Part shown: one piece after another, positions 1-8,476 of the stretch
How the letters are laid out: each line of letters begins with the position of its first letter
Position numbering within the stretch: position 1 is the stretch's first letter
Source of the DNA: Acidobacteriota bacterium
GTDB lineage: Bacteria; Acidobacteriota; Terriglobia; Terriglobales; Acidobacteriaceae
Direction of reading: 5' to 3'
Length of the DNA: 64,000 nucleotides
Assembly (NCBI GenBank): GCA_021792135.1
Contig: JAJYVF010000003.1
Location: 124,001-188,000, forward strand
The notes under the pieces: model-generated
Told to the model about the DNA's origin: nothing
What the model saw: the letters and a program-made list of their open reading frames with translations, nothing else
Databases searched by the model: none
Translations under genes and position numbers: made by a program

Positions 1-437
1 TCAATGGCCCGGGCAATCGTCTCGCCGACGACCGCGCCCATGCTGCCGCCGATGAAGCTGTATTCCATGACGCTCAGCACCACGCGGTGCGGTCCCAGCA
101 GGCCCTGGGCGTTGATGATGGCATCGTTCAGCCCGGTTTCCCTCTGTGCCCTCGCCAGCCTGTCCTTGTAGGGCCTGAGGTCGGCGAACTCGAGCGGATC
201 GGTCGATTTCAGCTCGCCGTCGACCAGCTCACAGCCCGGTTCCAGCAGGCTTTCGATCCGCGCCCGCGCACCAATCCGCCCGTGCCTGCCGCACCTGGGA
301 CAGACCTGCAGGTTGGCTTCGAGGTCGGCCTTCCAGATGGTCTGCTCGCACCCGTCGCACTTCGTCCAGAGCCCCTCGGTGCGCACCCGGTTCGCTCCCG
401 ATTCGATCCTGTTGTCTTCGCGCCTGAACCAGGACAT
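1..437 (-). CDS. accD: acetyl-CoA carboxylase carboxyltransferase subunit beta (partial)
   Basis: This is the N-terminal 145 codons of AccD; the gene runs off the left edge. AccD forms the carboxyltransferase of acetyl-CoA carboxylase with AccA, moving carboxyl from biotin to acetyl-CoA to give malonyl-CoA for fatty acid synthesis in the cytoplasm. The ATG at 437 follows GGAG at a spacing of about 6 and opens MSWFRRE. The family zinc ribbon is visible as KCDGC near residues 27-31 and CPRCGR near 46-51. The segment DLRPYKDRL and the start of the crotonase-like fold (SVMEYSFIGGSMGAVVGE) follow. Zinc ribbon and fold order match the family. The rest of the protein is not in the window. Confidence 0.95.
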   Translation of the reverse strand, partial: MSWFRREDNRIESGANRVRTEGLWTKCDGCEQTIWKADLEANLQVCPRCGRHGRIGARARIESLLEPGCELVDGELKSTDPLEFADLRPYKDRLARAQRETGLNDAIINAQGLLGPHRVVLSVMEYSFIGGSMGAVVGETIARAI

Positions 438-595
438 GCAATCTCCACCGGGCTGGCAGCCCGCGACTCCAACCAGATTATCGCCTGGCGGGGGTTCTTA
501 CATCCCCTTCGCAGGAGATTCGCAAATTGCCGGTCTGTCCGGAACCGGACGTGAGCGCCCCGCGTATGTGTTTCTTGTTGCGGGAGGTGACGAAC

Positions 596-1120
596 ATGTA
601 CTGCAGCGCGTGCGGCCAGCCCATTGACGCCTATCAGCCGTTTTGCCCCCGATGCGGCAGGCAGGTAACCCCGATTACCACGCAGGCTCCGCCTCCCTGG
701 GTCTGGACGCGGGTCCACCGCCATGGGCATACGGTTGCAATCCTCTGGATCGCCTATGCGGCATGGATCCTGCTGCACTGGCTGACCGTGATTCCCTTCC
801 TGGCCGGGACGCTTCACGGCTGGGGCTTCCCCTTTGGCCACGGGTTTGACGGCTTTTACAGCTGGTACAGGTTTCCCTTTGGCCACATGCCCTGGTTCGT
901 CCCCATGGTGACGGCCGTTCTGGCCGCGCGGGCGGTCCTGTGCGTCGTCACCGGGGTCGCGCTGCTGCGGCGTGCCCCCTGGGCGCGCGTGCTGGCCATC
1001 GTGACCGCATTCCTGACTCTGATCCGGCCCCTGACCGGCACCGCTCTGGCCATTTACACGCTCTGGGTGCTGCTGCCGAGCGCCTCCGGGCAGGAGTACG
1101 AACAGATCGCTGAGCCCTGA
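596..1120 (+). CDS. zinc-ribbon membrane protein of unknown function
   Basis: A 174-residue protein. The N-terminus has a small zinc ribbon with CxxC pairs at residues 3/6 and 17/20 (CSACG and CPRCGR), followed by three or four hydrophobic segments (about 45-70, 100-125 and 130-160), so it is an inner membrane protein with a cytoplasmic or N-terminal metal knuckle. The ATG at 596 is preferred over an in-frame ATG at 527 because a GGAGG lies just upstream and the zinc ribbon begins at once. Such zinc-ribbon plus membrane-helix proteins are common and mostly unstudied. It ends 22 bases before hemB, but hemB seems to have its own promoter. No function is proposed. Confidence 0.8.
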   Translation: MYCSACGQPIDAYQPFCPRCGRQVTPITTQAPPPWVWTRVHRHGHTVAILWIAYAAWILLHWLTVIPFLAGTLHGWGFPFGHGFDGFYSWYRFPFGHMPWFVPMVTAVLAARAVLCVVTGVALLRRAPWARVLAIVTAFLTLIRPLTGTALAIYTLWVLLPSASGQEYEQIAEP

Positions 1121-1129
1121 CCTGCGCCG

Positions 1130-1135
1130 TACAAT
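1130..1135 (+). promoter_or_regulatory. -10 box giving a leaderless hemB transcript
   Basis: TACAAT lies 7 bases before the ATG at 1143. A transcript starting at the usual distance would begin at or next to the start codon. No clear -35 box is seen. Confidence 0.45.
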
Positions 1136-1142
1136 GAGCAGC

Positions 1143-2132
1143 ATGGACTTCCCCGTAACCCGTCTGCGCCGTCTGCGCCGCACAGAGCCCATCCGTGCGC
1201 TGGTGCGCGAGACGCACCTCGAACCCGGCGCCCTGATTCTGCCGCTGTTTCTCTGCCCCGGAGAGGGCGTCCGCCGTGCAATTGGCTCCATGCCGGGGGT
1301 CTTCAACCTCTCGGTCGACGAGGCGGTGAAGGAGGCCGAAGCGGCGGCGGGACTGGGGATCGGCGGGCTGCTCCTGTTCGGGCTGCCGGAAGCCAAGGAT
1401 GAGCAGGCGACCGGGGCATGGAATGACAATGGGATTGTCCAGCAGGGGCTGCGGGCGCTGAAGCAGTCCGGCGCAGCCAAAAAGCTGGTGCTGATGGCCG
1501 ACCTCTGCCTGTGCGAATACACCTCCCATGGGCACTGCGGCATCGTGAAGAGGAATGGCGACGAATACGAGATCGAAAACGATTCGACTCTGGGGCTGCT
1601 GGCGAAGACCGGGGTTTCGCTGGCCCACGCCGGAGCCGATGTGGTGGCGCCCAGCGACATGATGGACGGCCGCGTGGCGGCGATCCGCGACGCCCTGGAC
1701 GAGGAGGGATTCGAGCAGACACCGATCCTCTCCTATGCTGCGAAATTTGCGTCGGCGTTCTACGGGCCCTTCCGCGAGGCCGCCGATTCGGCTCCGCAGT
1801 TCGGCGACCGCCGCAGCTACCAGATGGACGGCGCGAACCTGCGCGAGGCCATGCGGGAGATCGACCTCGATCTTGGCGAAGGCGCGGACATGGTGCTGAT
1901 GAAGCCGGCCATGCCCTATCTGGACGTCATCCGGGCAGCGCGGGAGCGCTTCGAGGTGCCGATCGGGGCCTATCAGGTCTCGGGGGAATATTCCATGCTG
2001 CAGGCCGCCTTCGCCCGGGGCTGGCTGGAGCCGCAGCGGGCGATGATGGAATCGCTGCTTTCGATCCGCCGCGCCGGGGCGGGCTTTATCGTGACCTATT
2101 TCGCGCAGGAAGCGGCGAAGGTGCTGGCGTAG
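1143..2132 (+). CDS. hemB: delta-aminolevulinic acid dehydratase (porphobilinogen synthase)
   Basis: HemB condenses two molecules of 5-aminolevulinate to porphobilinogen, the second committed step of tetrapyrrole synthesis. The 329-residue length fits the family. Two Schiff-base lysines are visible, in [11 protein letters not shown] (about K201) and [10 protein letters not shown] (about K254). The catalytic zinc site is the cysteine-rich form, [14 protein letters not shown] with cysteines near 122, 124 and 132, so this is a zinc-type rather than a magnesium-only enzyme. I prefer the ATG at 1143 over the one at 1134 because 1134 overlaps a TACAAT -10 box and no Shine-Dalgarno is present. The call is secure; only the exact start is open. 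Confidence 0.96.
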   Translation: MDFPVTRLRRLRRTEPIRALVRETHLEPGALILPLFLCPGEGVRRAIGSMPGVFNLSVDEAVKEAEAAAGLGIGGLLLFGLPEAKDEQATGAWNDNGIVQQGLRALKQSGAAKKLVLMADLCLCEYTSHGHCGIVKRNGDEYEIENDSTLGLLAKTGVSLAHAGADVVAPSDMMDGRVAAIRDALDEEGFEQTPILSYAAKFASAFYGPFREAADSAPQFGDRRSYQMDGANLREAMREIDLDLGEGADMVLMKPAMPYLDVIRAARERFEVPIGAYQVSGEYSMLQAAFARGWLEPQRAMMESLLSIRRAGAGFIVTYFAQEAAKVLA

Positions 2133-2244
2133 ATCTGCCGCGAGGGCAAGGCCCGGGCAACAGACCGCGAGTGAGTGTCTCGGCGGCGGGGCGCCGAATC
2201 CTCCCGCCCTGCCGCCGCATCTTCAACTTCGGCGCCCTCTGCGT

Positions 2245-2250
2245 ACAATG
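2245..2250 (+). promoter_or_regulatory. -10 box upstream of lpdA
   Basis: TACAAT in the 200-base gap between hemB and lpdA, in the same GTACAATG context as the hemB box. It would give a leader of roughly 75 bases before the TTG start of lpdA. Confidence 0.35.
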
Positions 2251-2333
2251 AAGGGTCTGGGGCAGCCGCCGCGCGAACGGTTCTTCGCTCCGGCGGCCTC
2301 GATCCGCAGCCACTTTCCCGAACGGAGCTTTCC

Positions 2334-3752
2334 TTGGTAGAAACGATTTACGACGTTGCCATTCTGGGCGGCGGCCCCGCCGGATACACTGCGGCGATCC
2401 GCGCAGGTCAGTACGGTCTGAAGGTCGCACTGATTGAGAAGGAACCGAAGCTGGGCGGCACATGTCTGCATGTCGGCTGCATCCCCACCAAATCGCTGCT
2501 CTTCAATGCCGAGGTCTACGACTACCTGAAGCACGCCAGGGAATACGGCATCGAGGGTCTGGGCCAGGGACAGGTGAACTGGCAGGCGGTGCTCGACCGC
2601 AAGAACCAGATCATCGCCAAACACGCCAAAGGGCTCGACTTCCTGATGCGCAAGAACAAGGTCACGGTAGTCCCTGGGTATGGGAAGCTGACCGGGCCGG
2701 CCCAAAGTGGTGTCCTGACGATTGCGATTCAGGGCAGCAAAGGCCCCTCTTCGGTGCAGGCGAAGAACGTCATGCTGGCGACCGGATCGGATGCCAGGCT
2801 GTTGCCCGGGCTCACGGCCGACGACACCGTCCTGACCAATACCGAGATCCTGTCGCTGAAACAGATTCCCAGGTCGCTGGCCATCATCGGCGCGGGCGCG
2901 GTGGGCGTGGAGTTCGGCTCCATCTTCCGCAGCTTTGGCTCGGAGATCAGCATTGTCGAGTTCCTGCCGCGCGTCGTTCCCAATGAGGACGAGGACGTCA
3001 GCAGGGAGCTGGCGCGGACCTTCAAAAAGCGGGGCATCGACATCAACGTGGGCGCGAAGGTCGAGAAGGTGGAGAAGACGGAGACTGGCGCAAAGGTCAC
3101 CTTCACCGCATCCGACGGCAGGAAGGTGGTCAAAGAGGCCGAGAAGGTTCTGGTGGCCGTCGGCCGCGCCCCGCGTACCGACAACATTGGCCTCGAGACG
3201 ACAAAGATCAGGCCGGAGCGCGGCTTTATCAAGGTCAACGAGTGGATGCAGACGGAGGAGCCCAGTATCTACGCCATTGGCGACATCGTGGCCGGGCTGC
3301 CGCAGCTGGCTCACACCGGCATGATGGCCGGCATGGTGGTGGCGGCAAAGATCGCCGGAGAATATGCGCGGCCGATTCGGCGCGAGCGCGTTCCCGCCTG
3401 CACCTACACCGAGCCGCAGATCGGCAGCGTGGGGCTGACCGAGGCGCAGGCCAAAGAGAAGGGCTACCAGGTGAAGGTGGGCAAATTCCCCTTCTCGGCC
3501 AACTCCAAGGCGTCGATCGTCAACTCGCATGAAGGCTTCGTGAAAGTTGTCGCCGATGCAAAGTATGGCGAGGTGCTGGGCGTGCACATCATCGGCCCCC
3601 AGGCCACGGAGCTGATTGCCGAGGCGGTGACGGCGATGGAACTCGAAGCCACCGTGGACGAGATGATGTTCACCATTCACGCGCATCCCACGCTGGCCGA
3701 GGCTATGCTGGACGGGTTCGGGAGCGTGGAGGGGCTGGCGATCAACGTGTAA
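2334..3752 (+). CDS. lpdA: dihydrolipoyl dehydrogenase (E3)
   Basis: E3 is the FAD flavoprotein that reoxidises dihydrolipoyl groups of 2-oxoacid dehydrogenases and the glycine cleavage system, passing electrons to NAD. The 472-residue protein shows the FAD-binding GGGPAGY near residues 12-18, the redox disulfide GGTCLHVGCIPTKS with cysteines near 44 and 49, an NAD-binding GAGAVGVEFG in the middle, and the C-terminal active-site HAHPTLAEAM. The start is TTG at 2334, placed behind GGAG; the upstream in-frame extension has no family similarity. It is followed after 31 bases by lipB, and then by an E2 gene, so the three serve one lipoate-dependent complex. Confidence 0.95.
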   Translation: MVETIYDVAILGGGPAGYTAAIRAGQYGLKVALIEKEPKLGGTCLHVGCIPTKSLLFNAEVYDYLKHAREYGIEGLGQGQVNWQAVLDRKNQIIAKHAKGLDFLMRKNKVTVVPGYGKLTGPAQSGVLTIAIQGSKGPSSVQAKNVMLATGSDARLLPGLTADDTVLTNTEILSLKQIPRSLAIIGAGAVGVEFGSIFRSFGSEISIVEFLPRVVPNEDEDVSRELARTFKKRGIDINVGAKVEKVEKTETGAKVTFTASDGRKVVKEAEKVLVAVGRAPRTDNIGLETTKIRPERGFIKVNEWMQTEEPSIYAIGDIVAGLPQLAHTGMMAGMVVAAKIAGEYARPIRRERVPACTYTEPQIGSVGLTEAQAKEKGYQVKVGKFPFSANSKASIVNSHEGFVKVVADAKYGEVLGVHIIGPQATELIAEAVTAMELEATVDEMMFTIHAHPTLAEAMLDGFGSVEGLAINV

Positions 3753-3783
3753 CGAGCTGGTTCTCGGCACCCGGTCAGAAGCC

Positions 3784-4527
3784 ATGATCCTCAACCTCCT
3801 CCAGTTTGGCCGCGTGCCCTATGCGGAGGGCCTTGGGTTGCAGCGGAAGCTCGTCGAGGCGCGCTACGAGGGGCGCATCGGCAACACGCTCCTCCTGCTG
3901 GAGCATCCGCCGGTGCTGACGCTGGGGCGCAACGCCAGCCGCGCTAATATCCTCGCCACAGACGAGTTCCTTGCGTACCGCGGCGTCGAGGTCCACGAGA
4001 TCAATCGCGGCGGCGATGTCACGTATCACGGGCCAGGGCAGCTGGTGGGCTATCCCATCTTCGACCTGCGCAGCTTCAATCCCCGTCTCGGGGCCGTCGA
4101 TTACGTGCGCCGGATCGAAGAAGCGCTGATCCGCGCCTGCGGCGATTTTGGCGTGAGGACTACGCGTGTTCCTGGTCGAACCGGCGTGTGGACCCTGGCC
4201 GGGGGCAGCATTCTGGAGAAGAAAATTGCAGCGATAGGCGTCCACATTGCGCGCGGCATCACGTCGCACGGGTTTGCGCTGAACGTCAGTCCCGATCTGC
4301 GCGACTTTGAGCTGATCGTGCCCTGCGGCATTGCCGACCGCGCCGTAACCAGCCTGGAACTGGAGACCGATCCGCCGCCGACCATGGATGCGGTGCGGAA
4401 CGCGGTGGCCAGGCAGTTCGGGCGCGTGTTTGATCATCAGATCCTGTGGGTTGAGTCGGTGGAGGAGCTGCTGCCGGAGGCCTCTCTTCCCGCCGGCAGC
4501 AGTCGGGGCGCGATGCCGGATTTATAA
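3784..4527 (+). CDS. lipB: octanoyltransferase
   Basis: LipB moves an octanoyl group from octanoyl-ACP to the target lysine of lipoyl domains; LipA (30.2 kb in this window) then inserts sulfur. The 247-residue protein has the family signatures RGGDVTYHGPGQ near 75-86, the catalytic lysine in EKKIAAIGVH (about K147) and the catalytic cysteine in VPCGI (about C181). The last 20 or so residues are a variable tail. It sits between lpdA and the E2 gene. Its last codons overlap a TATAAT box that probably starts the E2 transcript. Confidence 0.95.
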   Translation: MILNLLQFGRVPYAEGLGLQRKLVEARYEGRIGNTLLLLEHPPVLTLGRNASRANILATDEFLAYRGVEVHEINRGGDVTYHGPGQLVGYPIFDLRSFNPRLGAVDYVRRIEEALIRACGDFGVRTTRVPGRTGVWTLAGGSILEKKIAAIGVHIARGITSHGFALNVSPDLRDFELIVPCGIADRAVTSLELETDPPPTMDAVRNAVARQFGRVFDHQILWVESVEELLPEASLPAGSSRGAMPDL

Positions 4528-4528
4528 T
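4523..4528 (+). promoter_or_regulatory. -10 box for the E2 gene inside the lipB stop
   Basis: A consensus TATAAT overlaps the lipB stop codon. The E2 start is 75 bases downstream with its own GGAG, so this would give a normal leadered mRNA. The -35 region is not consensus. Confidence 0.45.
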
Positions 4529-4603
4529 CGGTTTTTGCGCTGAACCCTCAGCTTCCTCGACCTGCGCAGCTCTGAAACCTCTCGCCATGCGGAGAAGAAA
4601 TCC

Positions 4604-6247
4604 ATGCCAACCGATGTACTGATGCCCCAGATGGGGGAGTCGATTTTCGAGGGCACCATCACCAAATGGCTCAAGAAGCCGGGCGATACCGTGCAGCGGG
4701 ATGAGCCGCTTTTTGAAATCTCGACCGACAAGGTGGACGCAGAGATCCCTTCGCCCGCAGCCGGCGTCCTGACGGAGATCCGCGCAGCGGAAGGTTCTAC
4801 GGTGCAGGTCAATTCGGTCGTGGGCATCATCGGCGACGCGGGATCCAATGGCGCAGGCGGTGCTGCTCCCGCCCCGGCCCATGTCGAGCAGGCGAAGGCC
4901 GCTGCCCCATCCGCCGAGCAGGCGCCACCGCGCATGCCGGCGGAGACAAAGCCCGAAGCCGCGGCCGGGCGCCAGGACGTCATCATGCCGCAGATGGGAG
5001 AGTCCATCTTCGAGGGCACCATCACGAAATGGCTGAAGAATGTTGGCGACACGGTGCAGCGTGACGAGCCTCTTTTTGAAATTTCCACGGACAAGGTGGA
5101 CGCGGAAATTCCCTCGCCTGCCGCAGGCGTTCTGACTGAGATAAAGGTTCAGGCCGGGCAGACAGCGCAAATCAACACCGTGGTCGCGGTGATCGGCGGA
5201 GCAGGAGAAGCGGCGCCGCGAGCGGCTGCTCCCGCTGCGGCTCCGGCTCAGGCAGCCGCACCCGCTGCCGTCGAAGTCGAACCGGTTGCAGCGGAGGCCG
5301 AGCACGTGCGTTCCTCGCCGCTGGTGCGAAAGATTGCCCGTGAAACCAACGTGAACCTGAGCCAGGTCCCGGGAACGGGCGCCGGGGGCCGGGTCACCAA
5401 AGAAGACATCCTGGGTTATGTTGAGCAGCGCGGAGCAGCTCCGGCAGCTGCACCGGCGCCGGCCGCCCCCGCTGCAGTTCCTGCGGCTGTCCGGCCCGCG
5501 GCGCCGGCCCCGGCACCCACGCCTGCTCCGGTGGCTCCGCTGCCCGGCGGACTGGTGCCCATGAGCCGGATGCGCTCCATCATCGCGCAGCGCATGGTCG
5601 AGTCCAAGCACACCAGCCCGCATGTGCACACGGTCTTCAAGATCGACTTCACGCGCATCGTCAGGCTGCGCGAGAAGGAAAAGAACAGGTACGAGCAGCG
5701 CAACGGTGTGAAGCTCACCTACATGCCCTTCATCTCGCGCGCGGTGATCGCGAACCTGCGCAAGATGCCCATCGTCAACGCCTCGATGGAAGGCGATGCC
5801 ATCCGCTACCACCAGAACATCAATCTGGGCATCGCCGTGGCGCTTGAGTGGGGGCTCATCGTACCCGTCATCAAACAGGCCGAGGAGAAGAGCTTCCTGG
5901 GCCTGGCCCGCGCCATCGCCGACCTGGCGGAGCGCGCGCGAGGCAAAAGGCTGAAGCCGGACGAGGTCGGCTCCGGCACCTTCACCATCACCAACCCTGG
6001 CATCTTCGGCGAGCAGTTCGGGACGCCGATTATCAACCAGCCGGAGAGCGCGATCCTCGGCGTCGGTGGCCTGCTGAAAGAGCCGGCGGTTGTGACCGGC
6101 GCGGACGGCACCGATTCGATTGCCATCCGGCATTTCCTGCATCTGACGCTGGGCTTCGACCACCGCGTGATCGACGGCGCCGACGCCGGCAAATTCATGG
6201 CTGAGGTGAAGAACACGCTGGAGAACTGGAGCGAGGATATCGGCTGA
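4604..6247 (+). CDS. sucB: 2-oxoacid dehydrogenase E2, dihydrolipoamide acyltransferase with two lipoyl domains
   Basis: This is the acyltransferase core of a 2-oxoacid dehydrogenase complex, most likely 2-oxoglutarate dehydrogenase; branched-chain or pyruvate substrates cannot be excluded. Domain order in 547 residues: lipoyl domain 1 (about 1-78, lysine about 43 in STDKVDAE), an Ala/Pro-rich linker, lipoyl domain 2 (about 124-198, lysine about 163), an E3-binding domain (about 236-274, VRKIARETNVNL), a long Ala/Pro linker, and the catalytic domain with active-site FDHRVIDGADAG near 518-529. The ATG at 4604 follows GGAG. The two lipoyl domains differ at only about three positions over roughly 54 residues. 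LpdA and LipB are encoded just upstream. Confidence 0.9.
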   Translation: MPTDVLMPQMGESIFEGTITKWLKKPGDTVQRDEPLFEISTDKVDAEIPSPAAGVLTEIRAAEGSTVQVNSVVGIIGDAGSNGAGGAAPAPAHVEQAKAAAPSAEQAPPRMPAETKPEAAAGRQDVIMPQMGESIFEGTITKWLKNVGDTVQRDEPLFEISTDKVDAEIPSPAAGVLTEIKVQAGQTAQINTVVAVIGGAGEAAPRAAAPAAAPAQAAAPAAVEVEPVAAEAEHVRSSPLVRKIARETNVNLSQVPGTGAGGRVTKEDILGYVEQRGAAPAAAPAPAAPAAVPAAVRPAAPAPAPTPAPVAPLPGGLVPMSRMRSIIAQRMVESKHTSPHVHTVFKIDFTRIVRLREKEKNRYEQRNGVKLTYMPFISRAVIANLRKMPIVNASMEGDAIRYHQNINLGIAVALEWGLIVPVIKQAEEKSFLGLARAIADLAERARGKRLKPDEVGSGTFTITNPGIFGEQFGTPIINQPESAILGVGGLLKEPAVVTGADGTDSIAIRHFLHLTLGFDHRVIDGADAGKFMAEVKNTLENWSEDIG

Positions 6248-6374
6248 AACCGCCGTTCAGGCGGAGGCTCTGGCGCGAAAGGCAAAGGCGGGATGATTGC
6301 CCATCCGGCTCTTATTCTTCCCCAACCCAGGATCTTGCGCTCGCTGACGTCATCGAGCGCTGCGACCTTAACCT

Positions 6375-7559
6375 CTATAGCTGCGACTGTGCCTCCAGCA
6401 CCCGCTCGATAGCCAGTTCCGGCGTGGAGCCCACCGCGGAAAGATGGCCCATTTTGCGGCCTTTGCGGGGCTGGTGCTTCTCGTAGAGGTGCAGGCGCAC
6501 GCCCGAAACGGCCAGCGCGCGGTCGAAGTGCGGCTCATGGTCGAGCCAGAGGTCGCCGAGCAGGTTGGCGATGGCCGCCGGCTGGACCACCGAGACATCG
6601 CCCAGGGGCAGATCGCAGACGGCGCGGACCAGCTGCTCGAACTGGCTGGTGACGCAGGCGCGTTCGCTGGCGTGATAGCTGTTGTGCGGGCGCGGGGCCA
6701 ACTCGTTCACGAGCAGATCGCCGTCGTGCGTGATGAACATTTCCACGGCCAGCAGGCCTTCGAGGGTGAACGAGTCGGCGATCTCGCAGGCCAGCTTTTG
6801 CGCGCGCTGCTCCAGATGTGACGAGATGAGCGAGGGGATCACGCTCCAGACCAGGATCTGACGTTCGTGGTGGTTAGTCGCCGAGGGGAAGCTCCTGGTT
6901 TCGCCGCTGGGCGAGCGGGCGACCATGACGGAGATCTCGCGGTCCAGACCGAGCGCCTTTTCAACGACGCAAGGCTGCTGGCCCAGCAGTCGCCATGCGT
7001 CCGCTGGCGTCGTTGCGTCGCCGAAGCCGATCTTCACCTGGCTCCGGCCGTCGTAGCCACCGGTAGCGCTTTTCACAAAGCAGCGGCCGCCCAGCGACTG
7101 CACCGCCTCGGCCAGATCCTGTTCGGAGCGCGCGGGGTGCCAGGGGCCGAGCGGGAATCCGCGCTCCCGCAGCCACTCCTTCTGCCGGATGCGGTTCTGG
7201 ATGACGCGCAGCAGCTCGGCCGAGGGGCGCACCGGGGCGTATCTGGCGGCGGCGGCCAGGCACTCGAGCGAAACCTGCTCAATCTCCAGCGTCACCACAT
7301 CGGAGCCGCGGGCGAGGTCGGCGGCGGCGTGCGCGTCGTTCCACGGACCCTCAAAGCAGGCATCGACCACGAAGCGTGCCGGGCAGGAGGGATCGGGATC
7401 CATAACCTGGATGCGATAGCCGAGCGAGCGCGCCGCCATGGCCACCATGCGGCCCAGCTGGCCTCCGCCGAGGATGCCGATGGTGGCGCCGGGCAGGATA
7501 GGCCTGGCTTTCTTCATCACCTCGGCGGCGAGGGTCGCTGCGTTCGCGGGGTTCGTCAT
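6375..7559 (-). CDS. purK: 5-(carboxyamino)imidazole ribonucleotide synthase
   Basis: PurK uses ATP and bicarbonate to carboxylate AIR to N5-CAIR in purine synthesis. The 394-residue ATP-grasp protein has the N-terminal GILGGGQLGRM motif, the central CFVKSATGGYDGRSQ and VVEKALGLDREISVMVAR segments, and the ATP-grasp metal site FITHDGDLLVNELAPRPHNS. The ATG at 7559 overlaps the purE stop as ATGA, so the two are translationally coupled, the usual purE-purK order. A longer in-frame extension upstream lies inside purE and is ignored. The gene converges on the E2 gene with a 127-base gap holding only a weak hairpin. Confidence 0.95.
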   Translation of the reverse strand: MTNPANAATLAAEVMKKARPILPGATIGILGGGQLGRMVAMAARSLGYRIQVMDPDPSCPARFVVDACFEGPWNDAHAAADLARGSDVVTLEIEQVSLECLAAAARYAPVRPSAELLRVIQNRIRQKEWLRERGFPLGPWHPARSEQDLAEAVQSLGGRCFVKSATGGYDGRSQVKIGFGDATTPADAWRLLGQQPCVVEKALGLDREISVMVARSPSGETRSFPSATNHHERQILVWSVIPSLISSHLEQRAQKLACEIADSFTLEGLLAVEMFITHDGDLLVNELAPRPHNSYHASERACVTSQFEQLVRAVCDLPLGDVSVVQPAAIANLLGDLWLDHEPHFDRALAVSGVRLHLYEKHQPRKGRKMGHLSAVGSTPELAIERVLEAQSQL

Positions 7560-8071
7560 ACGCCGTACCCGTGTGGTCCGCTGTCGGGGAGGGTCTGCGC
7601 CACAACTTCCTTCATTCGCGCCTCGCGCCATGCGCGCAGGCGGTCGCGCAGCTCGGGATCGGTGGTCGCGAGGATTTCGAGGGCCAGCAGAGCAGCATTC
7701 GCCGCGCCGGGCTTGCCGATGGCCAGCGTGCCGACAGGCACGCCTTTCGGCATCTGCACGATGGAGAGCAACGAATCAACTCCCTGCAGCATGGTGGCCG
7801 AAACAGGCACGCCGAGCACCGGCACCAGGGTTTTGGATGCGAGCATGCCGGGCAGGTGCGCGGCGCCGCCGGCCCCGGCGATGATGACCCGCAGGCCGCG
7901 CGCCTCCGCCTGGGAAGCGAACTCGAAGAGCAGATCGGGCGTGCGGTGCGCGGAGACGACCCGCGCCTCGCAGGGCACAGCAAATTCGCGCAGGAGTTCA
8001 ACCGCCGGCGCAAGCGTTTCGTAGTCGCTCTTCGATCCCATGACGACGGCGACGAGGGGTGTGGGCTTCAC
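7556..8071 (-). CDS. purE: N5-CAIR mutase
   Basis: PurE converts N5-CAIR to CAIR, the step after PurK. The 171-residue length fits class I PurE. Signatures are VVMGSKSDYE near residues 10-18, VVSAHRTP (about H42), the glycine-rich GAGGAAHLPGM and VPVLGVPVS, and QMPKGVPVGTLAIG. The start is GTG at 8071: it opens the family N-terminus and lies 6 bases behind a perfect TATAAT, so the mRNA is probably leaderless. purK overlaps its stop by 4 bases. Confidence 0.95.
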   Translation of the reverse strand: MKPTPLVAVVMGSKSDYETLAPAVELLREFAVPCEARVVSAHRTPDLLFEFASQAEARGLRVIIAGAGGAAHLPGMLASKTLVPVLGVPVSATMLQGVDSLLSIVQMPKGVPVGTLAIGKPGAANAALLALEILATTDPELRDRLRAWREARMKEVVAQTLPDSGPHGYGV

Positions 8072-8077
8072 TGGACG

Positions 8078-8083
8078 ATTATA
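8078..8083 (-). promoter_or_regulatory. -10 box giving a leaderless purEK transcript
   Basis: On the minus strand a perfect TATAAT is followed by 6 bases and the GTG start of purE. There is no room for a Shine-Dalgarno in the resulting transcript. No consensus -35 is present. Confidence 0.55.
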
Positions 8084-8172
8084 AGAAAGCGGGCCGCCGG
8101 GCGCAGAGGGGCAGCCCTCCGCATTTCCAGAGCGGCCTTCCTCCCGCCGCCAGGACACACCCTGGTTCCGGG

Positions 8173-8391
8173 TCACTTTCTCCTCAGATAATCGATCAGG
8201 AACTGAACGAAGGTGATGAGCGCGCCGAGGGCGATGGCGAACCCGCGCGCGTTCTGGAAGCGCTCTTCATGTTGGGCGACGCGCCGCTCGATGGCGCCGA
8301 TGCGTCCGGAGTTGCCGTCGCCGAGGAGGGTGCTCATCTGGTTCTTCAGCACGGAGAGGTCGGCGAGGACCTGGGCTTCAAATTCGGTCAT
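8173..8391 (-). CDS. small coiled-coil and membrane-anchor protein, holin-like
   Basis: A 72-residue protein at the downstream end of the phage block. Residues 1-48 are polar with heptad-like spacing (FEAQVLADLSVLKNQM, IERRVAQHEERF). A single hydrophobic segment follows (about 51-66, FAIALGALITFVQFLIDY), ending in RRK. This coiled coil plus C-terminal helix layout resembles XhlA-type holin accessory proteins, but no specific motif proves it. I chose the ATG at 8391; a longer in-frame start at 8451 adds a Pro-rich, unlikely extension. It follows the tail protein gene by 86 bases. Function is inferred from shape and position only. Confidence 0.6.
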   Translation of the reverse strand: MTEFEAQVLADLSVLKNQMSTLLGDGNSGRIGAIERRVAQHEERFQNARGFAIALGALITFVQFLIDYLRRK

Positions 8392-8476
8392 GGGTGGAGA
8401 TTCCTCAGGGCCAGGGGTCGTTTGGAGCCGATAGCGGGTACCTGGTCGCAAATACCTGCCGGCTACAGGCTTCCGG

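Noticed and set aside
8100-8170. Possible attachment site at the left edge of the phage block
   Set aside because: No matching direct repeat was found around 27.7-27.83 kb, and there is no tRNA gene or integrase.
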